Shown: in pieces, positions 16,653 to 25,016 of the stretch | Layout of the letters: each line of letters starts with the position of its first letter | How positions within the stretch are numbered: the first letter of the stretch is position 1 | Origin: Shumkonia mesophila | GTDB taxonomy: Bacteria; Pseudomonadota; Alphaproteobacteria; Rhodospirillales; Shumkoniaceae | Assembly: GCF_026163695.1 (NCBI RefSeq) | Contig: NZ_JAOTID010000015.1 | Coordinates: 84,367-148,366, forward strand | Direction of reading: 5' to 3' | DNA length: 64,000 nt | The notes under the pieces: model-generated | What the model was told of the DNA's origin: nothing | The model's database searches: none | What the model saw: only the letters and a program-made list of their open reading frames with translations | Program-made: the position numbers and the translations under genes

Positions 16653-16707
16653 TTGTCATAAAACGGCAATCTAATAGTCATATAACCGTCGTGTCCCGGT
16701 CATAGAG
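16653..16707 (+). promoter_or_regulatory. Array of five phased Pho-box half sites upstream of pstS
   Basis: Heptamers recur exactly every 11 bases: ttgtcat (16653), cggcaat (16664), tagtcat (16675), ccgtcgt (16686) and cggtcat (16697), with A/T-rich spacers after the first three. This fits two PhoB dimers in tandem plus a half site. It lies about 90-140 bases before the pstS start, the expected place for activation of pst genes at low phosphate. Confidence 0.8.
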
Positions 16708-16792
16708 TCGGCGAGCCGACGCAAGGGGGACACTTGGGACCGACCCCCTGCCTCTGCGCTTTGTTGAGCCCTTGCTTCAGGAGAGTTTCATC

Positions 16793-17806
16793 ATGCAAAA
16801 GACGCTAGCGCTCGCCGTCCTCGCCGCCCTCGCGGTCACCGGTACGGCGGAAGCGCGCGATCAGATCCGCATCGTCGGGTCGTCGACCGTGTACCCCTTC
16901 ACCACCGTGGTGGCCGAGCAGTTCGGCAAGACCGCCAAGTTCAAGACCCCGGTCATCGAGAGCACGGGGACCGGCGGCGGCTTCAAGCTGTTCTGCGCCG
17001 GCGTCGGCGTCGAGCACCCCGACGTGACGAACGCGTCGCGCGCCATCAAGAAATCCGAACTCGAGACCTGCCAGAAGAACGGCGTCACCGACATCACCGA
17101 GGTCAAGATCGGCTATGACGGCATCGTCGTCGCCAACTCCAAGGCCGCCCCGCAGGCCAAGCTGACCCGCGAGCAGATCTTCCTGGCGCTGGCCAAGAAC
17201 GTGGTGGTGGACGGCAAGATGGTCGCCAACCCCTACCAGAAGTGGAGCGACATCGAGAAGAGCCTGCCCGACATCAAGATCGAGGTGTTGGGCCCGCCGC
17301 CCACCTCCGGTACCCGCGACGCCTTCGTCGAACTGGTCATGGACGAGGGTTGCGCCAAGATCAAGGGCGCCAAGGAAGCCGGCCTGACGGGCAAGGCTTG
17401 CGGCGCCATCCGCGAAGACGGCGGCTATGTCGAGGCGGGCGAGAACGACGTGCTGATCGTGCGCAAGCTCGAAGCCAACAAGAACGCCTTCGGCGTCTTC
17501 GGCTTCAGCTTCCTCGACCAGAACGCCGACAAGATCCAGGGCTCCCTCGTCGAGGGCGTCGAGCCGGCCTTCGAGAACATCGCCAAGGGATCCTATCCGG
17601 TGTCCCGGCCGCTGTTCTTCTACGTCAAGAAGGCCCACGTCGGGACCATCCCCGGCATGAAGGAGTTCGTGACCGAATTCACCAGCGAGAAGGCCTGGGG
17701 CATGGACGGCTATCTGGCCGACAAGGGCCTGATCCCGATGCCCGACGCCGAGCGTAAGAAGTTCCACGACGCGGCCGCGAGCCTCGCCAACAACGTGATG
17801 ATGTAA
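16793..17806 (+). CDS. pstS: Phosphate ABC transporter, periplasmic phosphate-binding protein PstS
   Basis: The 337-residue precursor has a clear signal peptide (MQKTLALAVLAALAVTGTAE, then A, with cleavage near TAEA). The mature N-terminus RDQIRIVGSSTVYPFTTVVAE carries the phosphate-binding serine/threonine loop. ESTGTGGGFKLFCAG and PPTSGTRDAFVEL complete the phosphate pocket. The ATG is preceded by a strong aggag. It delivers phosphate to PstC/PstA. A perfect 11-base-pair stem-loop follows the gene before pstC, consistent with higher PstS than permease levels. Expression should depend on PhoB through the Pho-box array just upstream. Confidence 0.97.
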   Translation: MQKTLALAVLAALAVTGTAEARDQIRIVGSSTVYPFTTVVAEQFGKTAKFKTPVIESTGTGGGFKLFCAGVGVEHPDVTNASRAIKKSELETCQKNGVTDITEVKIGYDGIVVANSKAAPQAKLTREQIFLALAKNVVVDGKMVANPYQKWSDIEKSLPDIKIEVLGPPPTSGTRDAFVELVMDEGCAKIKGAKEAGLTGKACGAIREDGGYVEAGENDVLIVRKLEANKNAFGVFGFSFLDQNADKIQGSLVEGVEPAFENIAKGSYPVSRPLFFYVKKAHVGTIPGMKEFVTEFTSEKAWGMDGYLADKGLIPMPDAERKKFHDAAASLANNVMM

Positions 17807-17821
17807 GACCGATCCCACCGG

Positions 17822-17848
17822 CGCCCGGGGGCCTGCCGCCCCCGGGCG
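17822..17848 (+). terminator. Strong stem-loop between pstS and pstC
   Basis: Arms cgcccgggggc (17822-17832) and gcccccgggcg (17838-17848) pair perfectly over 11 bases around the loop ctgcc. Only a weak pyrimidine run (ttccctttccc) follows, so it is probably a leaky attenuator or 3'-end stabiliser that lowers pstCAB relative to pstS. Confidence 0.8.
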
Positions 17849-17887
17849 TTCCCTTTCCCGCTTCCGAGCCGCGCAGCAAGGCCCCCC

Positions 17888-19270
17888 ATGCCGATCGTCG
17901 TTCTCCTCGCCACCCTCATCGGCCTCACCGTCGCCGGGTACTACATGGGGCGGTCGCGGGCGGTGGCGGTGGGCGGTCACGGCACGCGCCACCTCAATTC
18001 GCTGCCCGGCTATTACGGCCTCTACGTCGCCGCCTGGTGCGGCATCCCTGCGGTTTCCGTCGTCGTGCTGTGGCTGACGCTGGAACCCGAGATCATCAAG
18101 GCCTTGCTGGTCGCCGCCCTGCCCGACGTCACCGGCACCTGGTCGGACAGCACCATGGCGCTGATGCTGAACGACATCCGCAACCTGGCCGGCGGCAACA
18201 TCGTCAGCCGCGACGTCGACCCCGAATTGCTGGCCGCCGCCGAATACTACGCCTTCATGCGCGACGCCGGCTTCGCCGCGATGGCGGTGGCCGCGCTCGC
18301 CATCGCCGCCGGCGGGCTGGCATACAGCCGGCGCGCCATCCACCCGGATCTCCGGGCCCGTAACCGGGTCGAGGGCGTGCTGATGGTTTTCCTGATCATC
18401 AGCTCGACCGTCGCCATCCTGGTCACCATCGGCATCGTGCTGTCGCTGCTCTTCGAGGCCCTCCGCTTCTTCCAGCGGGTGTCGCCGGTGGAATTCCTGT
18501 TCGGCCTCGAATGGAGCCCGCAGACGGCGCTGCGCGCCGACCAGGTGGGCAGTTCCGGCAGCTTCGGCTCGATCCCGCTGCTGGTGGGCACCGCGCTGAT
18601 TTCCTTCATCGCCATGTGCGTGGCGGTGCCGGTCGGCCTGCTGTCGGCCATCTACATGGCGGAATACGCGCCGCCCCGGGTGCGCTCCGCCGTCAAACCG
18701 GCCCTCGAAATCCTGGCCGGCATCCCCACCGTCGTCTACGGCTTCTTCGCGGCGCTGACCGTGGCGCCGTTCCTGCGCGACTGGGGCAGCCAGATCGGCC
18801 TCAACATCTCGTCGGAAAGCGCGCTGGCGGCCGGCCTGGTGATGGGCATCATGATCATTCCCTTCATCTCCTCGATCTCCGACGACGTCATCACGGCGGT
18901 GCCGCAGTCGATGCGCGAAGGCTCGCTGGGCCTTGGCGCCACCAAGTCCGAGACCATCCGCCGCGTGATCATCCCGGCCGCCCTGCCGGGCATCGTCGGC
19001 GGCATCCTGCTGGCGGTGTCGCGCGCCATCGGCGAAACCATGATCGTCGTCATGGCGGCGGGGTTGTCCGCCAACCTGACGGTCAACCCCCTGCAGGCGG
19101 TGACCACGGTGACCGTGCAGATCGTGACGCTGCTGGTCGGCGACCAGGAATTCGACAGCGCCAAGACGCTGGCCGCCTTCGCCCTCGGCCTCGTCCTCTT
19201 CTTCGTCACCCTGGCGCTCAACATCGTGGCGCTGACCGTCGTCAAGAAATACCGGGAGCAATATGAGTAA
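17888..19270 (+). CDS. pstC: Phosphate ABC transporter permease PstC
   Basis: The 460-residue protein is well over 100 residues longer than the E. coli protein. The extra part is N-terminal: additional membrane segments at about residues 1-20, 45-65 and 125-145 with a periplasmic stretch between them. The binding-protein-dependent permease core follows, with six segments and the EAA-type loop REGSLGLGATKSETIRRVIIP near residues 340-360. This extended form is common in alphaproteobacteria. The 3' end overlaps the pstA start by 8 bases, indicating translational coupling. It forms the phosphate channel with PstA in the inner membrane. Confidence 0.96.
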   Translation: MPIVVLLATLIGLTVAGYYMGRSRAVAVGGHGTRHLNSLPGYYGLYVAAWCGIPAVSVVVLWLTLEPEIIKALLVAALPDVTGTWSDSTMALMLNDIRNLAGGNIVSRDVDPELLAAAEYYAFMRDAGFAAMAVAALAIAAGGLAYSRRAIHPDLRARNRVEGVLMVFLIISSTVAILVTIGIVLSLLFEALRFFQRVSPVEFLFGLEWSPQTALRADQVGSSGSFGSIPLLVGTALISFIAMCVAVPVGLLSAIYMAEYAPPRVRSAVKPALEILAGIPTVVYGFFAALTVAPFLRDWGSQIGLNISSESALAAGLVMGIMIIPFISSISDDVITAVPQSMREGSLGLGATKSETIRRVIIPAALPGIVGGILLAVSRAIGETMIVVMAAGLSANLTVNPLQAVTTVTVQIVTLLVGDQEFDSAKTLAAFALGLVLFFVTLALNIVALTVVKKYREQYE

Positions 19271-20585
19271 CGCCGTCCCCTCCGCCGTCCTTCCCCGCGG
19301 GGTGGCGCCGACGCCGACCTCCGCGCGGGTCAAGGCCAGCTTGGCCCGGCGCTACCGGGCGGAGCGCCGCTTCCGCGCCTATGGCATCGTGGCCATCGCC
19401 GTCGCCCTCGGCTTTCTTGTCGTGCTGTTCACCAGCATCATCGGCAACGGGTATTCCGCCTTCTGGCAGGCCAACGTGCGCCTCGACGTCACGCTCGATG
19501 CCACCACCGTCGATCCCGACGGCACCCGTGCTCCGGAGAAACTGGCCACCGCCGACTATGCCGGCCTCATCAAAGGGGCGCTCGGCGAGCGCTTTCCCGG
19601 TGTCTCCGGCCGCGACGCCAGGCGCAAGCTTTCCGGGCTGGTCAGCCAGGGCGGCGCCTACGACCTGGCCCGCATGGTGACGAATGACCCCAGCCTGGTC
19701 GGGCGCACGATTTCCGTCTGGCTGCCGCTGTCGGACGACGCCGACATGCTGATCAAGGGCCATATTCCCCGCGACGTCCCGCAGGCCAACCGCCGGGTTT
19801 CGGACCAGGAGATCGCCTGGCTGGACGATCTGGCCGCCCAGGGCGAGGTGGAGAGGAAGTTCAACGTCCGCTTCTTCACCAGCGGCGATTCGCGCGAGCC
19901 CGAGCTGGCCGGCATCTGGGGCGCCACGGTGGGTTCCCTCATGACCATGCTGGTCACCATCGCCATCTCCTTCCCGCTGGGGGTGGCGAGCGCCGTCTAC
20001 CTGGAAGAATTCGCCCGCAAGAACCGCTGGACCGACCTGATCGAGGTCAACATCAACAACCTGGCGGCGGTGCCCTCCATCGTCTTCGGGCTGCTGGGGC
20101 TCGCCGTCTTCCTCAACTTTTTCGGCCTGCCCCGCTCGGCGCCGCTGGTCGGCGGCCTGGTGCTGGCCATCATGACGCTGCCCACCATCATCATCGCCGG
20201 GCGCGCCGCGCTGACCAGCGTGCCGCCCTCCATCCGCGAAGCGGCCTACGGGTTGGGCGCCTCGCCGGTGCAGGCGGTGTTCCATCACGTGCTGCCGCTG
20301 GCCATGCCCGGCATGCTGACCGGCGCCATCATCGGCATGGCACGCGCGCTCGGCGAAACCGCGCCGCTTTTGATGATCGGCATGGTCGCCTTCATCGTCG
20401 ACATTCCGCACGGTTTCCGGGACCCTTCCACGGTGCTGCCGGTGCAGGTCTATCTGTGGGCCGACAGCCCCGAGCGCGCCTTCGTCGAGAAGACCTCGGC
20501 GGCGATCATGGTGCTGCTGGCCTTCCTGATCGTCATGAACGCGGCGGCGGTCTATCTGCGGAAGAAGTTTGAAGTGCGGTGGTGA
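19263..20585 (+). CDS. pstA: Phosphate ABC transporter permease PstA
   Basis: The 440-residue protein carries a long insertion. After the first membrane segment (about residues 40-62) a hydrophilic region of some 150 residues, probably periplasmic, precedes the permease core, which starts near [19 protein letters not shown]. The EAA-type loop is [25 protein letters not shown]. The E. coli protein lacks the insertion. The start codon lies inside the end of pstC and the pstB gene begins 11 bases downstream, so these are one transcript. With PstC it forms the phosphate translocation path energised by PstB. Confidence 0.96.
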   Translation: MSNAVPSAVLPRGVAPTPTSARVKASLARRYRAERRFRAYGIVAIAVALGFLVVLFTSIIGNGYSAFWQANVRLDVTLDATTVDPDGTRAPEKLATADYAGLIKGALGERFPGVSGRDARRKLSGLVSQGGAYDLARMVTNDPSLVGRTISVWLPLSDDADMLIKGHIPRDVPQANRRVSDQEIAWLDDLAAQGEVERKFNVRFFTSGDSREPELAGIWGATVGSLMTMLVTIAISFPLGVASAVYLEEFARKNRWTDLIEVNINNLAAVPSIVFGLLGLAVFLNFFGLPRSAPLVGGLVLAIMTLPTIIIAGRAALTSVPPSIREAAYGLGASPVQAVFHHVLPLAMPGMLTGAIIGMARALGETAPLLMIGMVAFIVDIPHGFRDPSTVLPVQVYLWADSPERAFVEKTSAAIMVLLAFLIVMNAAAVYLRKKFEVRW

Positions 20586-20596
20586 CGCGAGGCGGT

Positions 20597-21463
20597 ATGA
20601 TGGAACAGACGATGATCGGCATGGATGGGGAGGGTGGCTTGAGCTTCGGCACCGACGATTCCGAGCCCCTTGGGCAGACCCCCGACGGCATTGCCGGCGC
20701 CGAGCCGCCGGCCAAGTTTGTATCGCGCGGCGTCGACGTGTTTTACGGCGCCAAGCAGGCGCTGTTTGGGATCGACATCGACATCATGCCCAACGAGGTG
20801 ACGGCGCTGATCGGCCCCTCGGGCTGCGGCAAGTCGACCTTTCTGCGATGCCTCAACCGCATGAACGACATCATTGAGGGCTGCCGGGTTTCGGGCAGCA
20901 TCCTTCTGGACGGCGAAGACGTTTATGCCCGGGCCATCGACGTCGTCCATCTCAGGGCGCGGGTCGGCATGGTATTCCAGAAGCCCAATCCGTTCCCCAA
21001 GTCGGTCTACGAGAACGTCGCCTACGGGCCGCGCATCCACGGCCTGGCGGCGTCGCCGGCCGACATGGACGAGGTCGTGCGCACCAGCCTGGAGCGGGCC
21101 GGCCTGTGGGAGGAGGTGAAGGACCGCCTGCACGAGCCGGGGACCGGACTTTCCGGCGGCCAGCAGCAGCGGTTGTGCATCGCGCGCGCCATTGCGGTCG
21201 AGCCCGAGGTGATCCTGATGGACGAGCCGTGCTCGGCCTTGGACCCCATCGCCACCGCCAGGATCGAGGAACTGATCGACGAGCTTCGGACCAACTACAC
21301 CATCGTCATCGTCACCCATAACATGCAGCAGGCCGCCCGCGTGTCGCAGCGCACCGCCTTCTTCCATCTCGGCAAGCTGATCGAATTCGGCGATACCGAC
21401 CAGATCTTCACCAACCCGCGGGCCGAACGGACGCGGGACTACATCACCGGCCGGTTCGGCTAG
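20597..21463 (+). CDS. pstB: Phosphate ABC transporter ATP-binding protein PstB
   Basis: The protein (288 residues from the chosen ATG) shows all ABC ATPase motifs: Walker [10 protein letters not shown], the Q-loop [20 protein letters not shown] that is typical of PstB, the signature [14 protein letters not shown], Walker [14 protein letters not shown] and the switch histidine VTHNMQQA. An N-terminal extension of about 45 residues, rich in glycine and acidic residues, precedes the ABC core and is not needed for the fold. A GTG overlapping the end of pstA could add six residues. It energises phosphate import through PstCA and takes part with PhoU in signalling to PhoR. Confidence 0.97.
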   Translation: MMEQTMIGMDGEGGLSFGTDDSEPLGQTPDGIAGAEPPAKFVSRGVDVFYGAKQALFGIDIDIMPNEVTALIGPSGCGKSTFLRCLNRMNDIIEGCRVSGSILLDGEDVYARAIDVVHLRARVGMVFQKPNPFPKSVYENVAYGPRIHGLAASPADMDEVVRTSLERAGLWEEVKDRLHEPGTGLSGGQQQRLCIARAIAVEPEVILMDEPCSALDPIATARIEELIDELRTNYTIVIVTHNMQQAARVSQRTAFFHLGKLIEFGDTDQIFTNPRAERTRDYITGRFG

Positions 21464-21480
21464 GAGGCAGAGCGTCGTCC

Positions 21481-22188
21481 ATGCGCGAGACCCAGCACAT
21501 CGTGAAGTCCTACGACGAGGAGCTCCAGTCCATCAGTACCCGCATCATCGAGATGGGCGGTCTGGTCGAGGCCCAGCTCGCCGACGCCATCGAGGCGGTG
21601 GTCAAGCGCAACGCCCAGCTTGGCGCCCAGACCGACCAGCGCGACGCCCAGGTCGACGCCATGGAGCGCGAGATCGACGAGGCGGTGGTGCGCCTGCTGG
21701 CCCGCCGCCAGCCGATGGCCGACGACCTTCGCCAGGTTCTGGCGGCGCTCAAGATCGTCGGCATCCTGGAGCGGGTCGGCGACTATGCGGCCCACGTCGG
21801 AAAGCGCGCCGTCATGCTGGCGCAGGACCGCGAAACCCCCGGGGTCGCGGTGATCGGGCGCATGGGCAAGATGGTGCGCGACCTGATCGGCGACGTGCTT
21901 GGCGCCTATGCAAGGCGCGATCCCGAACTGGCCCTTTCCGTCTGGCGGCGCGACCAGGATCTCGACCAACTGTACGCCAGCTTCTTCCGCGAGCTTTTGA
22001 CGGCGATGGCCGAGGACCCGAAGAACATCAACGCCTGCATGCACCTGCTGTTCATCGCCAAGAACATCGAGCGGGTCGGCGATTTCGCCACCAACATCGC
22101 CGAGAACGTCCACTTCCTGGTGCTGGGCGTGTTGCCGGCCGGCAAGCGGCCGAAGGCCGCCAAGGGCGACTACTCCTTCGAGCAGTGA
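21481..22188 (+). CDS. phoU: Phosphate signalling protein PhoU
   Basis: The 235-residue helical protein has two PhoU repeats. Metal-binding acidic motifs are visible as E-R-V-G-D-Y-A near residues 98-104 (ILERVGDYAAHVGKRA) and again as NIERVGDFATNIAENV near residues 196-211. The N-terminus MRETQHIVKSYDEELQSIS is typical. It lies 17 bases after pstB and 17 bases before phoB. PhoU links the transport state of the Pst complex to PhoR and keeps the regulon off when phosphate is plentiful. Confidence 0.96.
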   Translation: MRETQHIVKSYDEELQSISTRIIEMGGLVEAQLADAIEAVVKRNAQLGAQTDQRDAQVDAMEREIDEAVVRLLARRQPMADDLRQVLAALKIVGILERVGDYAAHVGKRAVMLAQDRETPGVAVIGRMGKMVRDLIGDVLGAYARRDPELALSVWRRDQDLDQLYASFFRELLTAMAEDPKNINACMHLLFIAKNIERVGDFATNIAENVHFLVLGVLPAGKRPKAAKGDYSFEQ

Positions 22189-22205
22189 GAGGGGCCGCTG
22201 TGATC

Positions 22206-22898
22206 ATGACATCGCAAATTCTGATCGTCGAGGACGAGCCGGCGCTGGTCGCCATGCTGCGCTACAACCTGGAAAAGGAAGGCTACCAGGTCGAAGAGGC
22301 GGCCGACGGCGAGGAGGGGCTGCTCAAGGTCGAGGAGGCGGCGCCCGACCTCATCCTGCTCGACTGGATGCTGCCCCGCCTCTCGGGCATCGAGGTCTGC
22401 CGGCGCATCCGGCGCCGGCCCGAAACGCGCGACGTGCCGGTGATCATGCTGACGGCGCGCGGCGAGGAGGCCGATCGCGTGCGCGGCCTGGACACCGGCG
22501 CCGACGACTACGTGACCAAGCCGTTCTCGCCCAGCGAACTGATGGCCCGCATCCGGGCGCTTTTGCGCCGGGCCAGGCCGTCCTCGGCCCACGAGACGCT
22601 GAACTGCGGCGACCTGGTGATGGATCTGGCCGCCCACAAGGTGTGGCGCAGCGGCCGCTCGCTGAAACTGGGGCCCACCGAGTTCCGCCTGCTGCGCTAT
22701 TTCCTGGAGCACGCCGGTCGCGTGCTGTCGCGCGAGCACCTGCTGGACGCCGTGTGGGGCCGCGACATCTATGTCGAGGAGCGCACCGTCGACGTCCATA
22801 TCCGGCGCCTGCGCAAGGCGCTCAACATCGACGGCGAACCCGATCCCATCCGCACCGTCCGCTCGGCCGGCTATTCCCTGGAGATGGCCGACGGCTGA
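22206..22898 (+). CDS. phoB: Phosphate regulon response regulator PhoB
   Basis: The 230-residue OmpR-family regulator has a receiver domain with the acidic pair at EDEP, phospho-acceptor D53 in LILLDWMLPRLSGIEVCRRI, the switch threonine in MLTARGEE and the lysine in YVTKPFSPSEL. A winged-helix domain follows (LGPTEFRLLRYFLEHAGRVL, ERTVDVHIRRLRKAL, IRTVRSAGYSLE). The LDWMLP signature and length match PhoB. It is last of the pst operon and should bind the Pho-box arrays before phoR and pstS. Upstream in-frame GTG codons could add two to seven residues. Confidence 0.96.
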   Translation: MTSQILIVEDEPALVAMLRYNLEKEGYQVEEAADGEEGLLKVEEAAPDLILLDWMLPRLSGIEVCRRIRRRPETRDVPVIMLTARGEEADRVRGLDTGADDYVTKPFSPSELMARIRALLRRARPSSAHETLNCGDLVMDLAAHKVWRSGRSLKLGPTEFRLLRYFLEHAGRVLSREHLLDAVWGRDIYVEERTVDVHIRRLRKALNIDGEPDPIRTVRSAGYSLEMADG

Positions 22899-23255
22899 GG
22901 AGCCCGAAGGCTGCCCTTGCCCCGCCATCGGAACATGCCCTCGGGCTCGTCCCGCCAGCCGCAGCGGGTACGATACCGGGGAAGCGAAAACAGGCTCACG
23001 ACACTCGCTTCCGGGCGGGAGATCGAATGGACCGAAGGGTTACGATTCGTCTCCGGGCTGGGGGCCATTGAGCGCAGGCCCCCGCCCGGCTTGGCGAAGT
23101 GCCTCCCGGGGCGCTCCTTTCCGGCGATAGAGGCGGCGAGACGCTGTCATGATTCTCTACCTCTCAGAAGGGTTGCCGGCCGGTGCTGGGCGGCCTGTTC
23201 GATCTGGGTGCATTTTTCCCATCGCGCGCGCCTATGCCGGGGCCGCGCCCGAGGA
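22899..23255. other. Intergenic region between phoB and the Rnk-like gene
   Basis: About 360 bases between convergent genes. Short open frames cross it on the plus strand, but none has a ribosome site or a recognisable product. I see no strong terminator or RNA gene. Confidence 0.4.
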
Positions 23256-23666
23256 CTACTCGGCCGCATTGTCGTCCACTGAACGATTAACCTTGAGTAT
23301 GGTGATCGTCCTCTGCTCGCCGCGCAGCGTGCGGAAATCTATCGACTGCCCTTCGGTGAGGCCGATCAGGGCGGCGCCGACCGGCGAAAGAACGGATATC
23401 TTGCCGGCGGCGATGTCCTCGTAGCGGGGGTAGACCAGGGTAACGACCTGCCGGATGCCGGAATGGGCATAGGCGAACTCGACCCGGCTTCCCATGGTGA
23501 TCGTATTGGGGGCGATCTGATCCGGGGCAACGAGCTTGGCGCGATCCAGTTCCCGCTCCAGGTACTCGCTGGAGTCCGGGAAGCTCGACCATACGATGCG
23601 AGCAAGGTTGGACAGGCGGGCGTGCTCGTGCCAAGTCATGACGATGGGTGGAAGAGCGTGTGGCAT
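23256..23666 (-). CDS. Rnk/GreA-family C-terminal domain protein (transcription-factor-like)
   Basis: The 136-residue protein matches the Rnk (regulator of nucleoside diphosphate kinase) group. It has a short helical N-terminus (MTWHEHARLSNLARIV, LERELDRAKLVAP) followed by the FKBP-like C-terminal domain shared with GreA/GreB: ITMGSRVEFAYAHSGIRQVV, LVYPRYEDIAAGKISVLSPV, GAALIGLTEGQSIDF. Such proteins bind RNA polymerase near the secondary channel but lack the long coiled coil needed for transcript cleavage. The ATG follows a gagga ribosome site. It stands alone; the next gene on the same strand begins 290 bases away. Confidence 0.88.
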   Translation of the reverse strand: MPHALPPIVMTWHEHARLSNLARIVWSSFPDSSEYLERELDRAKLVAPDQIAPNTITMGSRVEFAYAHSGIRQVVTLVYPRYEDIAAGKISVLSPVGAALIGLTEGQSIDFRTLRGEQRTITILKVNRSVDDNAAE

Positions 23667-23956
23667 GTTCCAATCCTCAAACAGGCGGCGGCACCGTGGG
23701 CGCCATGGCCGCACACAGACTATCGGAGCGCTACTCCGAACAATGGGCATCAGACGAGGATGACGGATTGATACCGCCCGGTTCCCCGGGCCGGTGTCGC
23801 CTTATGAACGCGGCGACAGATCGACCCGGGGCCACTGGCCAACTTTGAGTTGGCCATGGCGAAGGAGCTGCGCACGACGGGCGATCATCTTCAACATGGC
23901 TGCCAAGATACCAGATTTGGCGCACTTTTCAAGCCACACCCCGGGCGGTCTCGGGG
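23667..23956. other. Intergenic region between the Rnk-like and FCD-regulator genes
   Basis: About 290 bases, presumably with the promoter of the Rnk-like gene. No operator, RNA or further gene is evident. Confidence 0.4.
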
Positions 23957-24640
23957 TCATTCGGTGATGTCCGACGGGCGGCCGAAGAGGTCCATCTGCA
24001 CGGTATCGAGGTGTTCGCGCATGGCCGCCTCGGCCCCTGCGCGATCGCGGTTGGCGATGGTTTCGACGCAGCGCGCGTGCTGGCCGTTATAGATCTTCTG
24101 GCGCTCGCGGGTGAGCGAGGCCTCCTTGAGCCGGCCCCACAGCTTGTCTTCGCGCAGTGCCGTCAGGGCCTTCAGCATGGCGTTCAGCACCGCGCTGTGC
24201 GAGGCCTCGGCGACCGCCTCGTGCAGGGTGCCGTCCCACAGTTCGTAGGTCTTGAGGTCGAGGGCGGCGGCGCCCTTTTCCAGGCAGCGCTGGAGATGCG
24301 CGATGTCGCCGGCGGTGGCGCGCAGGGCGGCCAGTCCGGCCACCTTGGGCTCGATGATAAGGCGGGTTTCCATGATCTCGTTCGGGTTGGTCGCCTTCAT
24401 CAGCAGCGAAAGCGCCGGCGCCTCGGCCGGCGAGCGATGGCCGACGAAGGTGCCCTGACCGACGTGGCGCCAGATCTTGCCCTCGGCCTCCAGCACGGCC
24501 AGGGCCTGACGCAGGTTGGTCCGGGTCGTTCCCAGCTCGGCCGCCAGCTCGCGTTCCGGCGGCAGGCGGGACTGGGCGGGAAAGCGCCCCGAGTCGAGAA
24601 GCTCGTTCAGGCGGTTCAGCAGATCGTCCGTGCGGGTCAT
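23957..24640 (-). CDS. FadR-type (FCD) GntR-family transcriptional regulator
   Basis: The 227-residue protein has a GntR winged helix (residues 1-75: LNELLDSGRFPAQSRLPPER, ELAAELGTTRTNLRQALAVL, GKIWRHVGQGTFVG) and an all-helical FCD effector domain. FCD metal and ligand histidines can be placed at HEAVAEASH and near the C-terminal ARCVETIANRDRAGAEAAMREHL. FCD regulators usually bind carboxylates. It is divergent from the FAH-FAH-IDH-TTT genes, and the intergenic region contains three palindromes of the form ACCAAT-spacer-ATTGGT, two next to its own start. It is therefore likely the repressor of both itself and the catabolic/transport operon. Confidence 0.93.
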   Translation of the reverse strand: MTRTDDLLNRLNELLDSGRFPAQSRLPPERELAAELGTTRTNLRQALAVLEAEGKIWRHVGQGTFVGHRSPAEAPALSLLMKATNPNEIMETRLIIEPKVAGLAALRATAGDIAHLQRCLEKGAAALDLKTYELWDGTLHEAVAEASHSAVLNAMLKALTALREDKLWGRLKEASLTRERQKIYNGQHARCVETIANRDRAGAEAAMREHLDTVQMDLFGRPSDITE

Positions 24641-24651
24641 CGTCCTATTAA

Positions 24652-24669
24652 ACCAATCCCATAATTGGT
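24652..24669. promoter_or_regulatory. Palindromic operator 1 (accaat-N6-attggt)
   Basis: A perfect inverted repeat accaat/attggt with a six-base spacer begins 12 bases before the regulator start. The same half sites recur twice more in this intergenic region. It is probably an autoregulatory site for the FCD regulator. Confidence 0.7.
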
Positions 24670-24678
24670 CTGCAATCA

Positions 24679-24700
24679 AAACCAATCTGACACTTGGTTT
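24679..24700. promoter_or_regulatory. Palindromic operator 2 (aaaccaa-N8-ttggttt)
   Basis: A perfect 7-base inverted repeat with an 8-base spacer lies 9 bases from operator 1. The half sites contain the same ACCAA/TTGGT core. Confidence 0.65.
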
Positions 24701-24963
24701 GTATTTCCATCGCCGGTTCCGGCGGTGGAAAAGATGTTGGTCGAGGCGTGATGGTTCCAGAAGGCACCAGGAAATACCTGCCTTCGATCCGATATGACAA
24801 CTTTTGCATGTTTTTAACCCGTTGTAAATACAACATCTATGATGCATATAGCCGGTCATCACGGCCGTTTCGGCGAAAGGGGTGCGAGGCTCCACCCCTG
24901 GCCGCGCCGCCGACGATGCGGCGGCGAAAGATCGCCGGATCGGGTCCGCCGTCGCCGGTTGAC

Positions 24964-24980
24964 ACCAATATTTCATTGGT
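24964..24980. promoter_or_regulatory. Palindromic operator 3 (accaat-N5-attggt)
   Basis: A perfect inverted repeat with a five-base spacer lies about 40 bases before the first FAH gene, where it would cover the promoter of the FAH-IDH-TTT operon. The shared core with operators 1 and 2 links this operon to the divergent FCD regulator. Confidence 0.75.
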
Positions 24981-25016
24981 ATAGCTTTTCTTGGTTGTCT
25001 GACGGAAGGATGAACC

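Noticed and set aside
16805..19333. A long open frame of over 800 codons on the minus strand across pstS and pstC
   Set aside because: It is antisense to two well-supported phosphate genes, is rich in Asp, His, Gln and Arg as expected from reverse-strand reading of GC-rich codons, and has no family signature.
22917..23424. Overlapping plus-strand frames between phoB and the Rnk-like gene
   Set aside because: None has a ribosome site or recognisable product, and one runs antisense into the Rnk-like gene.
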